From contig JBHJMP010000788.1 of assembly GCA_043381765.1 (NCBI GenBank), positions 1-25,751 of the forward strand: DNA of 25,751 nt, read 5' to 3'. The notes beneath the pieces were generated by a model. The model was given only the letters and a program-made list of their open reading frames with translations. It was not told where the DNA came from and did no database searches. Positions 1-19,498 of this stretch are shown one piece after another. This DNA comes from Collodictyon triciliatum (taxonomy: Eukaryota; CRuMs). Made by a program: the position numbers and the translations under genes. The first letter of the stretch is position 1. The number at the start of each line of letters is the position of its first letter.

Positions 1-101
1 TTGTTGATTTGTTGATTTGTTGATTTGTTGATTTGTTGATTTGTTGATTTGTTGATTTGTTGATTTGTTGATTTGTTGATTTGTTGATTTGTTGATTTGT
101 T
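1..101. repeat. 8-bp tandem repeat (TTGTTGAT)n
   Basis: About 12 near-perfect head-to-tail copies of TTGTTGAT fill the left edge of the window and decay into TTTGTTTGTGTG. The array lies just downstream, on the minus strand, of the last visible exon of the NO66-like gene, so it is in that gene's next intron or 3' flank. Confidence 0.95.
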
Positions 102-139
102 TGTGTGCTTTTTGATGAAAGATATCTTAGACAGTTTAC

Positions 140-3375
<3,236 letters not shown>

Positions 3376-3969
3376 CCAGGGCTGTGCGACCCATGCAAAC
3401 TCTTAATATAGAGAAATAAAGAACCCCTCTCTCAGAAAAATACATGATCCTAATGAGCCATGGCTGCTTCCCTCCTCATACCTTCGAGTGCGGTGTTGGG
3501 CCTCCGAAGGCGACCAGGGGTCTATAAGGGCGGCATTGTGGCGATTAGATTAAGAGTTCGGCGGCAAGGGGAAGATGTTATTCATATGTGGATTTTATTG
3601 TTTCATTAATTAAAAAACGTATTAATTATAATATACAATCTATCTTGCTATATTATATATGTAACATATAATATAATATATACAAATTGTAGTATTTACA
3701 CTTAATTGAGGTTTGGGAATGGTATTCGTGGGAATTACTGACGCGTTTTTGGTCACCGCATTTGCTTGCACGAGGAACATAGAGATTCCCAAGATTCACA
3801 GAGAATCGCGGGACAGAGAATCGCGTCTGATGCGGTTGCCAGCACAACACAAGATATATATACAGGCGGAGCTTGTCATATTTCTTCGTCTGCAATCAGT
3901 AATTAGCACAACACACAGACAAGCAGCTCGAATCCCACCCAGGACACCCGGAACCCGACAACCACCGCC
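3376..3969. promoter_or_regulatory. Divergent intergenic region between NO66-like gene and calmodulin
   Basis: A 594-bp head-to-head spacer. It contains a moderately GC-rich part (about 3480-3570) near the NO66-like start and a very AT-rich stretch (about 3600-3700, TATATAT-type). A TATA-like run TATATATA at about 3854-3861 sits about 110 bp before the calmodulin ATG. Minus-strand GTATGAG and ATTAAG sites near 3480 and 3408 could bound a 5' untranslated intron of the NO66-like gene, but no start codon supports a coding exon there. No other gene is visible. Confidence 0.5.
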
Positions 3970-4541
<572 letters not shown>

Positions 4542-5195
4542 ACACGCTTCGTCGCCGCGACAACTCCGACTCAGGTTCCGCAGGGCACTGCCACCTTCAC
4601 CCGTGGCCCGCGAACGAGTCCCTTCTCCTAAACCCTCCCACCCTACGCATGACCCGCTGTGTTTGTGTACAATAAAGACGAAGCACAACAGGTCTCTTTT
4701 CGAAACAGCAACGGCCATTGCCCTGAACCGAGTGGATAGCGAGCGTAGAGGCCGCGGGTTGCCGCTCTGTGGAGGCGAAATGTTGCGATACCTCGGACTC
4801 GGCAAACAAGGGCGCAGGGCTCCGTGAGGAAGCAGGCAGCTCCAGCAAGACGCCGCCATAGACTGTCTGCACGTTGCCGCTCCGGGATTTGCCTGGCGGC
4901 GGGGAGACTCTGCCGGTGGGGGTTTCGCGGGCTGTTTGTTGCGCTTCCTTTCAGATGAAAAAATTATGCATCGGCTCCACGCACTCTTCTGGAAATCCGT
5001 CCACCAAAATAATTTCCCTTTTGTGGATTTTATAATAGCGCCCAAAGCGCCAATTTGATCAAATTTACATAATTCACATGTACAGTCTCAGGAGGAAAGG
5101 TCACAAATTCTTTTCCGCTCCACACGTACCCTCCCCACGCACCCAGTAGACGGCCCAGCTGCTAGTCGACTAACATCGCTACCTGATACTACAGA
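4542..5195. promoter_or_regulatory. Calmodulin 3' region and eS4 promoter region
   Basis: No gene is seen in these 654 bp. AATAAA at about 4670 is a plausible calmodulin poly(A) signal. About 4700-4950 is clearly GC-rich. TATAATA at 5031-5037, about 160 bp before the eS4 ATG, is a possible TATA element, and about 5150-5195 probably holds the eS4 5' untranslated leader. A long minus-strand open frame across calmodulin and this region is a shadow of calmodulin codon bias. Confidence 0.45.
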
Positions 5196-6761
5196 ATGGT
5201 AAGACCCACCCCAACCACCCCACCCAGCAGATTATTGAAATAAGATCTATTTGCCGAAGCCTTATCCCTGCCTCTTCCTCCTTCCCTTCGTGGCCTATCG
5301 AGCTCAGCCCTAACAAATCCCAGTGGCCAGAAAAAAACCAGGGTTTTGTTGGAGAAATATCCGGCAACTGCGCATATACTGCGTAGCCTTTAGCATACAC
5401 TCTTCGAATCCCAGACCATAGACAAACCATTCAGTCAGACACGTCTTTACAATGATGTAAGACGGAGGATTCTTTAATAATTGAGGCATCCCTTTTAAAA
5501 ATGTGCTATCGATAGCACCGCAGACACCAATTAATTTTGGGCATGGGCTCAGAATTGGCAAATTGTTAAATTTTACAGATCAGTACATTGCCCAACGTTG
5601 CATGAATTCCCAGCCCCCTAGCCTCTAGTCTAACGCGAGGGTTGAGTTATTACATCCTGGCGGGTGAAACGATCGGTTTTGCAGAAAGGTGTTCTCTATG
5701 TCCACCGGTTTACGATCAAGCATTCCAGCTATCATGGCAATATTGGGAGCCAAGGCAGGGCACAGCCAGATAGTCGTCACCGTACTCTGTCCCTGCAATA
5801 CACAGCATTTTAGTCTCACATGACTCTAACCTAACCACGAACAACTACTCTGATAGGTTCGTGGCCCCCGCAAGCACTTGAAACGCCTCAATGCCCCCAG
5901 CTCATGGATGCTTGACAAGCTGAGCGGAACTTTCGCTCCCCGCCCCTCCTCTGGCCCCCACAAGCTCCGCGAGTCGCTTCCCCTCGTTGTCCTTCTCCGT
6001 AACCGCCTGAAGTACGCCCTTACCCGTCGTGAGGTCATCCAGATCGTCAAGCAGCGCCTCCTGAAGGTTGACGGAAAGGCCCGCACTGACGCCACCTACC
6101 CAGCTGGTTTCATGGATGTTATCTCCATTGAGAAGACCAACGAGAACTTCCGCCTCCTGTACGACACCAAGGCCCGCTTTGCCCTCAAGAAGATCAACTC
6201 TGAGGAAGCCAAGGTTAGAGTCCACACCTCTCGAAATCCTATTGTTTCTACTCATACGTGGGCCGGAATATTGGGGATAAATACAGTTTGCCCGACACTC
6301 TTTCCGAAATTATTACCTCATGTACTATGTTCTTGTAGTTCAAGCTCTGCCGCGTGAAGAAGCTCCTTGTGGGACAGAAGGGTATCCCCTTCGTCGTTAC
6401 CCACGACGGCCGCACCATCCGCTACCCCGACCCCCTCATCCGTGTCAACGACTCTGTCAAGGTTGACCTCGCCAGCGGAAAGATCACCGACTTCGTGAAG
6501 TTTGAGACTGGAAACACCTGCATGATCACTGGCGGCCACAATATGGGTCGTGTTGGCGTTGTCACCAAGGTCGAGAAGCACGATGGTTCCTACACCATCG
6601 TCCACATCACCGACTCCACCGGCAACAAGTTCGCCACCCGTCTGAACAACGTCTTCATCCTCGGCAAGGGTAAGAGCTCCCTCGTCGCCCTGCCCTCCAA
6701 CAATGGTATCCGCCTCTCCATCATTGAGGAGCGCGAGAAGAAGTTCGGAAAGGGAAACTAA
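5196..6761 (+). CDS. RPS4: 40S ribosomal protein eS4 (RPS4)
   Basis: Small-subunit ribosomal protein with S4-like and KOW-type RNA-binding regions. Exons 5196-5198 (ATG only), 5857-6213 and 6339-6761 give 260 residues, the usual eS4 length. Landmarks: [14 protein letters not shown] at the start, then [73 protein letters not shown], and the KOW-like [14 protein letters not shown]. Intron 1 (658 bp) starts GTAAGA straight after ATG, as in calmodulin; intron 2 is 6214-6338. The stop TAA overlaps AATAAA (6761-6766). Codons are GC-rich and C-ending. Intron 1 was scanned for a box C/D snoRNA: ATGATGT near 5452 is not followed by a convincing D box. Confidence 0.98.
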
Positions 6762-6842
6762 ATAAACCCGTCCAATTCTCCTCTTGACTTGAGTTAACGT
6801 TTGCTGCCATTTCGGAGCCGTGGGGATGTTTAGTATATTCGT
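6762..6842. other. 81-bp convergent spacer
   Basis: eS4 (+) and the phosphatase gene (-) are tail-to-tail with only 81 bp between their stop codons, so their 3' untranslated regions must be very short or overlap. AATAAA for eS4 is at its stop codon. No separate signal for the opposite gene is obvious. Confidence 0.8.
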
Positions 6843-9266
6843 TTATGAGCCAGCAGTTGCCTTGGAGTGGCCAGTGGCAGGTTCAGTCAGGATGCTGCGG
6901 AGTCGCTCCTGCTTTTCCACACCGAATCCGATGTGCGTCAGGTAGTCCGAGACGCTTCCGTATTGTTGATGTAGGAACTGCAGGGTGGCCTGGATGTTCT
7001 ATGGGAAGACGCCAGTGTGAGGGTGTGATTACATGTGCATGTGTATGGTTTGGTATGTGGAGGAAACACGCGCACCTCCGGATGAGCCGAGAGAAAGACC
7101 TTCTGGAAGTGGTCCCTGTCCATGCCTGGGGGTGTGCGGTTGCCCATGTCGTCGCGCGGAAGAGGATGATGAGCAGATAAGACATAGTCGTCTGTGATGT
7201 CGGGCTGGCTGACACCCATACACCCGAGGATGAGCGCTGGGACGCCGATTTATGAGTGTTTGTTGCCACTTCATCCGAATATTCTGTGGCAGCGGGGGTG
7301 TGGTATACCTGCAATTACTCCTGTTCGATCCTTCCCGTGTGTGCAGTGAAACATAATCTTCATATTCGCGGAGAAGCCAGTGCAATATGAGGATGGAAAG
7401 TCATAATCGCGTGTAAGTATTCAATTAAAGGGCGATTGAGATATTTAATTGATATCATAATTCGACGTAAATAATAATAATAATAATAATAATAAATAGG
7501 AAAAGAAACTGGGATGCGCTACTATACAGGATAATTGGATTCTTCGGTAAAGATATCCAGGCACTGCGCCCAATGATGATTGGTTTGTTTTGTATATATT
7601 AAACATATTAGTCAGAAAGGCATCACTGTTCCTATAGAAAAGGTAAATAATTTTTCCTGAGACAAAACAACAATAACAAAAAAAAAAACAAAAAAAAAAC
7701 CCAAACACATAAAGTTTAGTGTGATTAGGATGGTGGCTGTATAATATGATTTCGTTAGAGACTGTTTTTTCTTTTCCCTTTAAACTTAGCTTTAAGGTTT
7801 AAAATTCACTCACCCGGGCAATTTGAGGCTGCGCATAGTTAAGGAGTCGGTTGTAAAATTCTGTCAGATTCCAGTGGTTCATGGTACTTTTCACCAGAAG
7901 ATGAGCGGCGTTCTCTTTCTTACCCACGAGCAGCCAGGCCAGAAAGCGAATCTGGACTGCGTACGGAGCGAGGCTGACTATGCCCTTTCGCAAAAATTCG
8001 TTGTCGGCAATCGACACCGGAAAATACTTTCTGCTTTGGGGGTTGGGAAGGGCCAGCTTGCTGGTTGGTTCTATGAATAGTGCAAAAAGAGCTGTCATCA
8101 TGATGCTGGTAGTGCATGTACTAAAGTCACCATGACGCTTATGTTGGCTGCATATGATATCCAATTCGAAAACAGATATGCTTCTTTCTTTTTTTTTTGA
8201 TATAGGGAAGTTTTATATGTAATTGGAATTATATTGCAGTACCAATTATGATATGCATATAGTCTTAATCGAATTATCTTGGTTAATGCCTTTTTGAACT
8301 TCGCCCTTGTGATTACCATTTTTTTCTTGTTGGAGCCTCAAAACGAGAAAGTATATAAAAATGGCAGGAATTAAGCCAATAAGTCCAAGAGACGGCTTCT
8401 GAGCAATGTCTCGACGCTGTACAAAAGCAGAGGCAAGAAACATTATTGTGGCAGTCCCAAGGGGGAGCTTCTGAGTCCTCAGCCCTACCTATATATAATA
8501 AGAGATACACTCTCAATTAGCTGGAATACAGCTTATAGATTGGCCCAAAAAACTGCACAAAATTGAAAGGAAGAATAAAAAAATAGAATGGCCCAAAATG
8601 ATTTCCTATACCAATATGACAATGGAGAAAAATCATACATGTTTTATTTTGATTGCCATGAGGAAAATAAAAATCAATTAAATCTTTTCTAAAATTGTTG
8701 AGAATAGTCCTTGCTTATTTGCAAGTTCAACTTTCAATAGATACCCGCTTTCCCCCAGAAAATGAGAAATGCGACAACAAGAATGAGTTGACGTCGCGTT
8801 TTTGTTCATCAGTTGTCCGGAGGTCAACCTGAAAGGAGAAGAGTAAACCAATATAGTGTGCTAATCAATGCATATGAAAAAGAAAAAGAAAAAAGAACGT
8901 CAAATTAGAATATTTCGCTAGAAAGCTCACGATGGAATTGATCCCCAGGGTGTAAAGAAGATAGTTTGTGTCTTGCTCTGAAGCAAACACTGGTCGGCTG
9001 CTTCGGAAAAGTAGACCGCGCCGAATCTGGGACGTTACGTGCCCACTGCGTGTGTAATTATTTTTTTTTTTAAAAAAAGCATACAATGAAAGGAATTAGT
9101 GGGATGTCTTTGTGAGTTTACATGAGCGCGGGAAACGGAGTAAGCTGTGCAAAAGTGAGGTATACTGAGAGTCACGGATAGGAAGGCCTCCAAGATCGCG
9201 GCAGTTCTGGACTGTATCGAGGGAAACGTGGCGCGGGGCTGGACTTTGGGCTTGTGGAGAGGCCAT
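6843..9266 (-). CDS. Y_phosphatase3 / mPTPB-like phosphatase
   Basis: Cysteine-based phosphatase of the family that includes bacterial LipA/PtpB-type enzymes, active on phosphotyrosine and in some members phosphoinositides. Exons (minus): 9266-9166, 9045-8931, 8828-8745, about 8026-7814 (an alternative acceptor puts its start at 8056), 7563-7528, 7357-7309, 7236-7076, 6998-6843; every phase fits, giving about 304 residues. Landmarks: NCRDLGG near residue 21, GLLFRSSRPVFAS, VDLRTTDEQ, the P-loop HCTHGKDRTG (Cys near 188, Arg near 194), LILGCMGVSQPDITDDYVLS, and a C-terminal QQYGSVSDYLTHIG. The GKDR-type P-loop separates it from classical PTPs and from typical dual-specificity phosphatases. The catalytic set is intact. 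Substrate unknown. Exons of 36 and 49 nt make it easy for gene finders to miss. Confidence 0.93.
9061..9078. repeat. T11A7 palindromic element
   Basis: T-tract joined directly to an A-tract, inside intron 1 of the phosphatase gene. It is one of a recurring T(n)A(n) class in this window. Confidence 0.85.
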
Positions 9267-9494
9267 CTCTGAAACACGCCTTCTTTTCGGTGTGCTTGCT
9301 CGAGCGGGTCTTCAACCTGCCTCGTTCAAACGAAAGGTCGACTCAGGCGGTGGGTTGCGGCCGTCACCATAGTTTCTGACAGATTCACTTACGTTTTGGG
9401 TCTGTGCTGCGGATTTGTCATGTATTTCGCAGAGGGCTTAATTTTATTTCTCATCGAGCGAAGACCCAGCCGCGGATATGAGTAGACAGAATGT
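9267..9494. promoter_or_regulatory. Spacer between helicase stop and phosphatase start
   Basis: 228 bp between two minus-strand genes. It must hold the helicase 3' untranslated region and the phosphatase promoter. No clear TATA box or poly(A) hexamer is seen. Confidence 0.4.
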
Positions 9495-14369
<4,875 letters not shown>

Positions 14370-15433
14370 CGCCTATTGCACAGAACGCAGCACAGGGGTG
14401 AGCGCGAGGGAGTCGGAAGGAAGCGAAGGAGAGAAAGGAAGGAGAGAGAGGAAGGACACCAAAAGTCTGCACGGATGCAAAAATTGGATCTGTGTGGAGT
14501 TTATTTGTCGGTGGCGGGCAACAGAAACACGCAAGGACACAACCAGCAGGTCATTCAGGCGGAAACGCTCTCCATTCATCCCTCATGAGCCTTGCAAGCT
14601 CGGCCGAATCTTCGCAATCCCTCACAGACACAAGCGCAAAGCACCGCGGTGATATATCCGCCTCGAAAACGCGGAGCAGCCACGAATATGCAAAGCCTGA
14701 CTCTCGCAGATAAAGCAATCTATCTAGTTGCAGAACAGCTTCAAGGACCGGTGCGAACAGACATCGAAGAGAATCTACGGCGATGATCTATTCCCTGTGT
14801 TAGTGAATGCCCCAAGAATGTAGGGACTCAGAAACTTGCCTCTTTCACACCATCAGGGTACCACACTCGGAAATCATCCATTACAGCTGCGGTTTGGCCG
14901 TCATCAGACTCCAGCCCCTGCGCAAGATACCGGGAGGCTAGCGGCATGGGAGTTTAAATGGGAGAGTGAAGTTGTTAGTCACAGGGCATGGTATCTTCGC
15001 TGTTTATGTTGCAAAAAAAAAAAAAGAAGAAAAAATAACGAACAGGATACAACACCATTAGGAGAACATCTCCCATACAAACACATTATTTAGGGCATGT
15101 GTACCCACGGTGAGAGCTGGATAGTACAATCATAGTATAAACCAGAGGTAAACCAAGGGCATAAAAAACCAGGCATACAGCTTTTACGACTTCAATTAAT
15201 AGAAGCGGAAAAAAAAAGCTTCATACATAGTTTTGTCATTAATATTCGTTTCATTTGAGACGAGACATTGGAAACATAATCAATTCTCGTAGGAAAATAG
15301 AAACGTTGTAAAAAAAAATCATCAAACAAGACATCAAGAAAAGAGAGAAAGAAATAAAACACACACATATATGTTTTATAATATACAATTATAAGAGGTC
15401 TTTCTAGAGATGGAAAATACCATTGTCAAGAAC
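14370..15433. other. Region between helicase start and METTL25-like gene
   Basis: About 1.06 kb. It should contain the helicase promoter and 5' leader (purine-rich GGAAGGAG stretch at about 14405-14455) and the unresolved 3' end of the METTL25-like gene. Two weak coding hints exist: a minus-strand frame at about 15213-15086 with FYALGLPLVYTMIVL, loosely like the METTL25 C-terminal LAPxxExxILLDR region, and the minus-strand ORF 14947-14828. Neither could be joined in phase. Confidence 0.35.
14828..14947 (-). CDS. Possible 39-residue ORF or terminal exon, unrecognised
   Basis: An ATG-initiated minus-strand frame starting MPLASRYLAQGLESDDGQ and ending GVKEASF then TGA. Its composition looks more protein-like than the neighbouring frames. 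GCGCAG within it could be an acceptor, making it a terminal exon of the upstream METTL25-like gene. GAG|GCAAGT near its end would be a good GC-type donor. No family is recognised and the phase could not be tied to a neighbour. Confidence 0.2.
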   Translation of the reverse strand: MPLASRYLAQGLESDDGQTAAVMDDFRVWYPDGVKEASF

Positions 15434-17706
15434 CTCACTCGAGATGTCATGAACGTACTGCATATTATAATATCTTATTTTGGTACATATTCTATTACTT
15501 TTTGAGAAATAACATTCACCAGGGGTGTTTTTTTTTTTTAAAAAAAAAAACACAGGAAATACAAACTCCAGTAGTTACAGGCTGACCATTCCCATATTTA
15601 AGGGAATTGTAGAGTAAATAAAATAGATGAATGGATTAAATATAGCTACGGCTGGATCTGGCGATTGATATATAAAATTGAGTCCGTCGCGGATGAAACG
15701 TTGTTCGATATCAGCGGTCATAGCCCATCTTTGAACGTTCTAAGATATAGCACACCGAGCCATTTTTTATCATTTAAAATTATTGGTAAATAATATATCC
15801 AACATATTTTCTTTACATACCATCCAATTAGACGGCGAGAAAAATGTATGAAATATTATTGGCTTGGGGGGCATACCCTACAGGCGACCATTCTAGCATT
15901 GTAATCCATGGTAACTTCTCTGGAGCTCAGCATGCTACTCATTGGAAACCCAAGAGTTTCATCGTCTGTTTCTCCTTTCCCAAAAATTGTTATATACTCA
16001 TCATTATCAAAGTGTAACATATTATCAAAATAAATCGAATAAGTAAAATGACTGGTTTATCAGGAAAACATCAGTTTTAGAGGAAGCTACTTCGGCAACA
16101 GTTTTGAGGAGGGATACATGAATGTAAATAACACAAAAGGAGAGGAGAGTTTATATACTCATCCACTCGGTCAACGATGGTATCGCAAACATGTCAGGAA
16201 ATGCTTACCTTTGCAACTTAGCAGATTATAACAACAGCCAACAGACACAACTGCATTTATTTCATGAATCTGATGAATTATTTCAGTGAAGAATATTGAT
16301 TAACTTGGGAAGTATAAGGGATTATTATCGGTTGTATTAAGCAACCTTGAATTGAATAAAGGGAAAAATATATTTTATAGAGTTCTGTAACGATAACACC
16401 CGACAAAGGCAAAGAGTGAAAACATACGGAGCAACCAAAACCATAGGTGATCCAATAAAAATCCAATAAAAATCCAATAAAAATCCAATAAAAATCCAAT
16501 AAAAATCCAATAAAAATCCAATAAAAATCCAATAAAAATCCAATAAAAATCCAATAAAAATCCAATAAAATATACATTTGCCCCAGTCGATGGGGCTATT
16601 GATGAGTACATTCGAAGAATTGTCGGAGATAAGTCACCGCATGCATGAAGCCCCAGTAATACAACGCTAGAATCTTTCCAAAGGAAAATTGATTCAAAAA
16701 ATCACTGGGGGATTAGATAAAATTGATGAGGAGCACGGATGCATGTATTTAACTACCTCTATTACAAATTTTGCATGTATCTAGAAATCCATGTGGACCC
16801 ATTTCAAAGTTCAGGGGAGGCGTTGTGTGAAATTCGTGTCTTGCTTCGCTGCCTACCAACGACATTATGTATTTTTGTTTTGTTTTGTTTAGTTTAGTTT
16901 AGTTTTTTGTTTTTTTTAAAAAAAGGGGTTCTTAGAGGTCTGAATGGTGTTGGATCTATCTTGTGCGTTATGAGGGATTATTATCTATCATTGAGTAAAT
17001 TGTATGAATTGCTCTTTGAAATTCCCGAATGACCTCACGAAATCATCAGGAAATATTATTTAAATATTGCCTCTTTTCTTCCTGGCTTGTGCATTCACTC
17101 TGATTTCTCCCACTTTTTGTGACAGTTTAATTGCACCACTTATATTTCCAGCATCTGAATCAACTCCAACAGTACCGATTCCATGGTGAAATGATAACGC
17201 ACGGCACAGATGTCCCTATTTATATAACATGTATCATGTTGGCTGTCGTCTTTGATGGTTTGTAGTATTTGATTCAAATATATTGGATCTGCTCCTGGAG
17301 TATATCTCAAAAAGGAAAAATCAATCAACCAAAATTCTAATTAATAAAAAAGAATAAAAATTACTTTTCCGCATCCAATATCCAGAACTATATTGGCATT
17401 TGACAATGAATACACTTGATTTATCAATCTGGATAGTACACAAATCTAATGCGAAAGAATGATGCATTCCCAAAATGAAAAAGAGCGATAATATATTTGA
17501 GTTTCCCCCCGCGATTATAGTTGGTATATGTATCAAATTTTGAAGAAAGGTAACTTCATATTTTTTCTTCGTTGTCACTTGGTTCAAGGAAGGATGCATG
17601 GTTTCTGATTTCACGATGGCTTTCAAGTAACTTGTATCACCTCCTTCAAATGAACATCTGTCATAAAGCACCAACATGAAATTATAAACTAAACTAAACT
17701 AAGCTA

Positions 17707-17805
<99 letters not shown>

Positions 17806-18618
17806 TTTTGTTGCTTTTCCATTCCATTCATTTAAAATGAAATACAATAATATGTAAAATATTTGACATGTTTCTTTTATTCATCCTAGAGAACCTTTGC
17901 GCATTCATGACAAAATGCCTAAAGTCAGGAGGGAAAGTTTCCTGCAAATATTTTCAAATTACGATACATCATTATATCGCTATAGTGTTTTGTATAAGAA
18001 TAGTCCTTCCTCCATCACATAATTAAGTGTGTAAAACGCTTCCATTGTTTTCCTTATTTTGAGGCATTGTGCATTTTCCTCTCATATGAGTACGAAAGAT
18101 TACCTTCGGGGCAGATGATGGAATTTGCACCAACTCACGTGTAGAGCAATCAAGTAGACACTGTAGATTTATTTGTGATTTCATTTTCATTTAAAAAGAT
18201 TCATATGATTACATATAAATATATATTTAGTGATTTATAATGATATCATGGTCTGTTGCAACGTGCGGGTTGTATTTCAAATAAAGGGAAAACCTCTCGC
18301 CATTCCTTTGGGAGGCCCATCCAAACCTGCAACCATTTATGTATTGGTAAACAGAGGAGCACAAGGAAAGGCATTATGCCTCCGCGAGAAAGTGAAAACA
18401 GTTGAGGGCTTCGTTGGACTCACAGCATGAAGGCCAGTCTTTGTATTGGCAGCGTCTTTGGCCATGCGCCTCCAGGCAAGGAGTGGGCCGAGCGTCTCGC
18501 TTTGGTGTACCGAAGCCAGAAACGCGAGCCGCTCTTCCAAGGCTCTTTCAATAGCGCTGTTCTGGCTCATCCCAAAGTCTGGCTTGCCTGCAGAGAGTAA
18601 TACGGGTGAGCCTTTCAT
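15434..18618 (-). CDS. METTL25/RRNAD1-like methyltransferase, 3' end unresolved
   Basis: Putative SAM-dependent methyltransferase of the METTL25 family; substrate unknown here. Exons (minus), all phase-consistent: 18618-18424, 18326-18294, 18160-18104, 17941-17895, 17657-17555, 17445-17365, 17215-17140, 16852-16766, 16673-16576, 16269-16209, 15974-15877, 15739-15650, possibly 15457-15434; about 342-350 residues. Landmarks: WMGLPKEWRE, TKKKYE, motif I NIVLDIGCGKGHLCRALS (about 164-180), VGVDSD, LLGLHACGDLSPTILRMY, NAVVSVGCCYNLL, GFPMSSML, and DYNARMVAC. These match the family's KKHEV, DvGsGKGhLs, LHaCGDL, VGCCY, FPLS and ARELAC blocks. The start may be M18618 or M18570. The C-terminal block was not found convincingly, so the gene is either incomplete in my model or shortened. 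Confidence 0.88.
15528..15550. repeat. T12A11 palindromic element
   Basis: GTG-T12-A11-CAC: the palindrome extends beyond the homopolymers by three base pairs on each side. It lies between METTL25-like exons 15650 and 15457. Confidence 0.85.
16448..16570. repeat. 11-bp minisatellite (ATCCAATAAAA)n
   Basis: About 11 virtually identical copies of ATCCAATAAAA, directly after a splice donor in the METTL25-like intron 16575-16270. On the gene strand it reads ATTTTTATTGG repeats that translate as repeated FYWIFIGFLLD-like peptides. Those open frames are artefacts. Confidence 0.95.
16911..16924. repeat. T7A7 palindromic element
   Basis: Inside METTL25-like intron 17139-16853, beside TTTAG and TTTTG short repeats. 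Confidence 0.75.
17706..17805. repeat. (AAT)n microsatellite
   Basis: About 33 uninterrupted AAT units in the METTL25-like intron 17894-17658. Similar shorter AAT runs occur at about 7470-7496 (phosphatase intron) and 1479-1501 (NO66-like intron). Confidence 0.95.
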
Positions 18619-18649
18619 GCTGAAGTGAGACAGGCAAGCATACTGCCGG

Positions 18650-18897
18650 TTTTTGTTGTTTGTGAATTGTTGTTTGTGAATTGTTGTTTGTGAATTGTTG
18701 TTTGTGAATTGTTGTTTGTGAATTGTTGTTTATGAATTGTTGTTTATGAATTGTTGTTTGTGAATTGTTGTTTGTTAATTGTTGTTCGTTAATTATTGTT
18801 TGTGAATTGTTGTTTGTGAATTGTTGTTTGTGAATTGTTGTTTGTGAATTGTTGTTTGTGAATTGTTGTTTGTGAATTGTTGTTTGTGAATTGTTGC
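18650..18897. repeat. 14-bp minisatellite (GAATTGTTGTTTGT)n
   Basis: About 17 tandem copies with a central block of variants (TTTATGAA, TTTGTTAA, TTCGTTAA). It lies between the LYR-motif gene stop and the METTL25-like start, so it occupies the promoter region of the latter. Confidence 0.95.
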
Positions 18898-19014
18898 TTG
18901 TTCAAGCGCACAGCGCGAAGGGCAGGTGGACAAGTCATTTGGCTGCGTTGTAGAAGGCAGTTCGGGGGACGTGGCGTTTATCAGGATTTATTGCAAGTCG
19001 AAAAGCTGAGCGGA

Positions 19015-19451
19015 TCACGAGGGCTTCTGGGGTGTTTGCTGGGGCGTGTGAGTCTTGCGGGTCAGCAAGGAGAAGATCTCAGGATCGCCGTGGGTGACGG
19101 TCTGCAGGACCTGCGCGGGGGTTTGCAAGGGTGAGGAGGCAAAGAAGGTAGGTAAAGAAGACGGATTGGCAAAGAAGACTTGACAGGCAAAAAGACGAAC
19201 GGGCAAAGAAGACAGACAGGCAAAGAAGTCTGGACAGCAAGAGTCTGGCGCACCTGAAGGGCATCGGCGCCTGCAGACCGCAGCCAGACGCAGCGCTCGG
19301 GCTCAGACTCGTGGCGGTAGAGCGCAAAGAGCTCGCGGATGTTTGCCCGCGTTTTCCTGCGCACAGGCAGCAGAGGGAGGTGCTGGGACGCGCGGAGAAG
19401 CTGCCTGTAGAGTGCAAGCGTCTCGCTGCGCCAACCCAGAGGCAGTCCCAT
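19015..19451 (-). CDS. LYR-motif (LYRM-type) protein
   Basis: LYR proteins are small helical accessory or assembly factors, usually mitochondrial, that help build Fe-S enzymes or respiratory complexes through acyl-carrier protein. Exons 19451-19254 and 19110-19015 (minus) give 97 residues. The first carries LALYRQLLRASQHLPL near residues 12-27, RRKTRANIRELFALYRHES, and ends LRSAGADALQ|GTGCGC. The second follows a CCGCGCAG acceptor, begins VLQTVTHGDPEIFSLL and ends at TGA. The LYR at the first helix and the downstream IRxxF fit the family; which member it is cannot be said. It is GC-rich, unlike its flanks. A longer frame upstream runs into poly-Lys and N and is an artefact. Confidence 0.75.
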
Positions 19452-19498
19452 CGAGTCGGGGGCTCTTTGCCGGTCTCCCTTGTCCGCTCGGGCCCCTT

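Noticed and set aside
5199-5856. Intronic snoRNA in eS4 intron 1
   Set aside because: ATGATGT resembles a C box, but no CTGA with a closing stem was found at a suitable distance. An H/ACA RNA cannot be judged by eye.
7679-7701. A-rich run as a retroposon poly(A) tail
   Set aside because: No coding remnant or target-site duplication around it; it is an ordinary homopolymer in a phosphatase intron.
9290-9370. tRNA-like segment with GTTCAAAC
   Set aside because: No cloverleaf with matching acceptor and anticodon arms could be drawn around it.
16278-16611. Repeated FYWIFIGFLLD peptide frames
   Set aside because: Translation of the ATCCAATAAAA intronic minisatellite.
17554-17564. Third U12-like donor (GTTACCTTT) in the METTL25-like gene
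   Set aside because: Only loosely like GTATCCTTT, and the intron ends in a normal TTAG without a clear branch motif.
18650-18897. CRISPR-like repeat array
   Set aside because: Units are directly adjacent with no spacers and the host is a eukaryote; it is a minisatellite.
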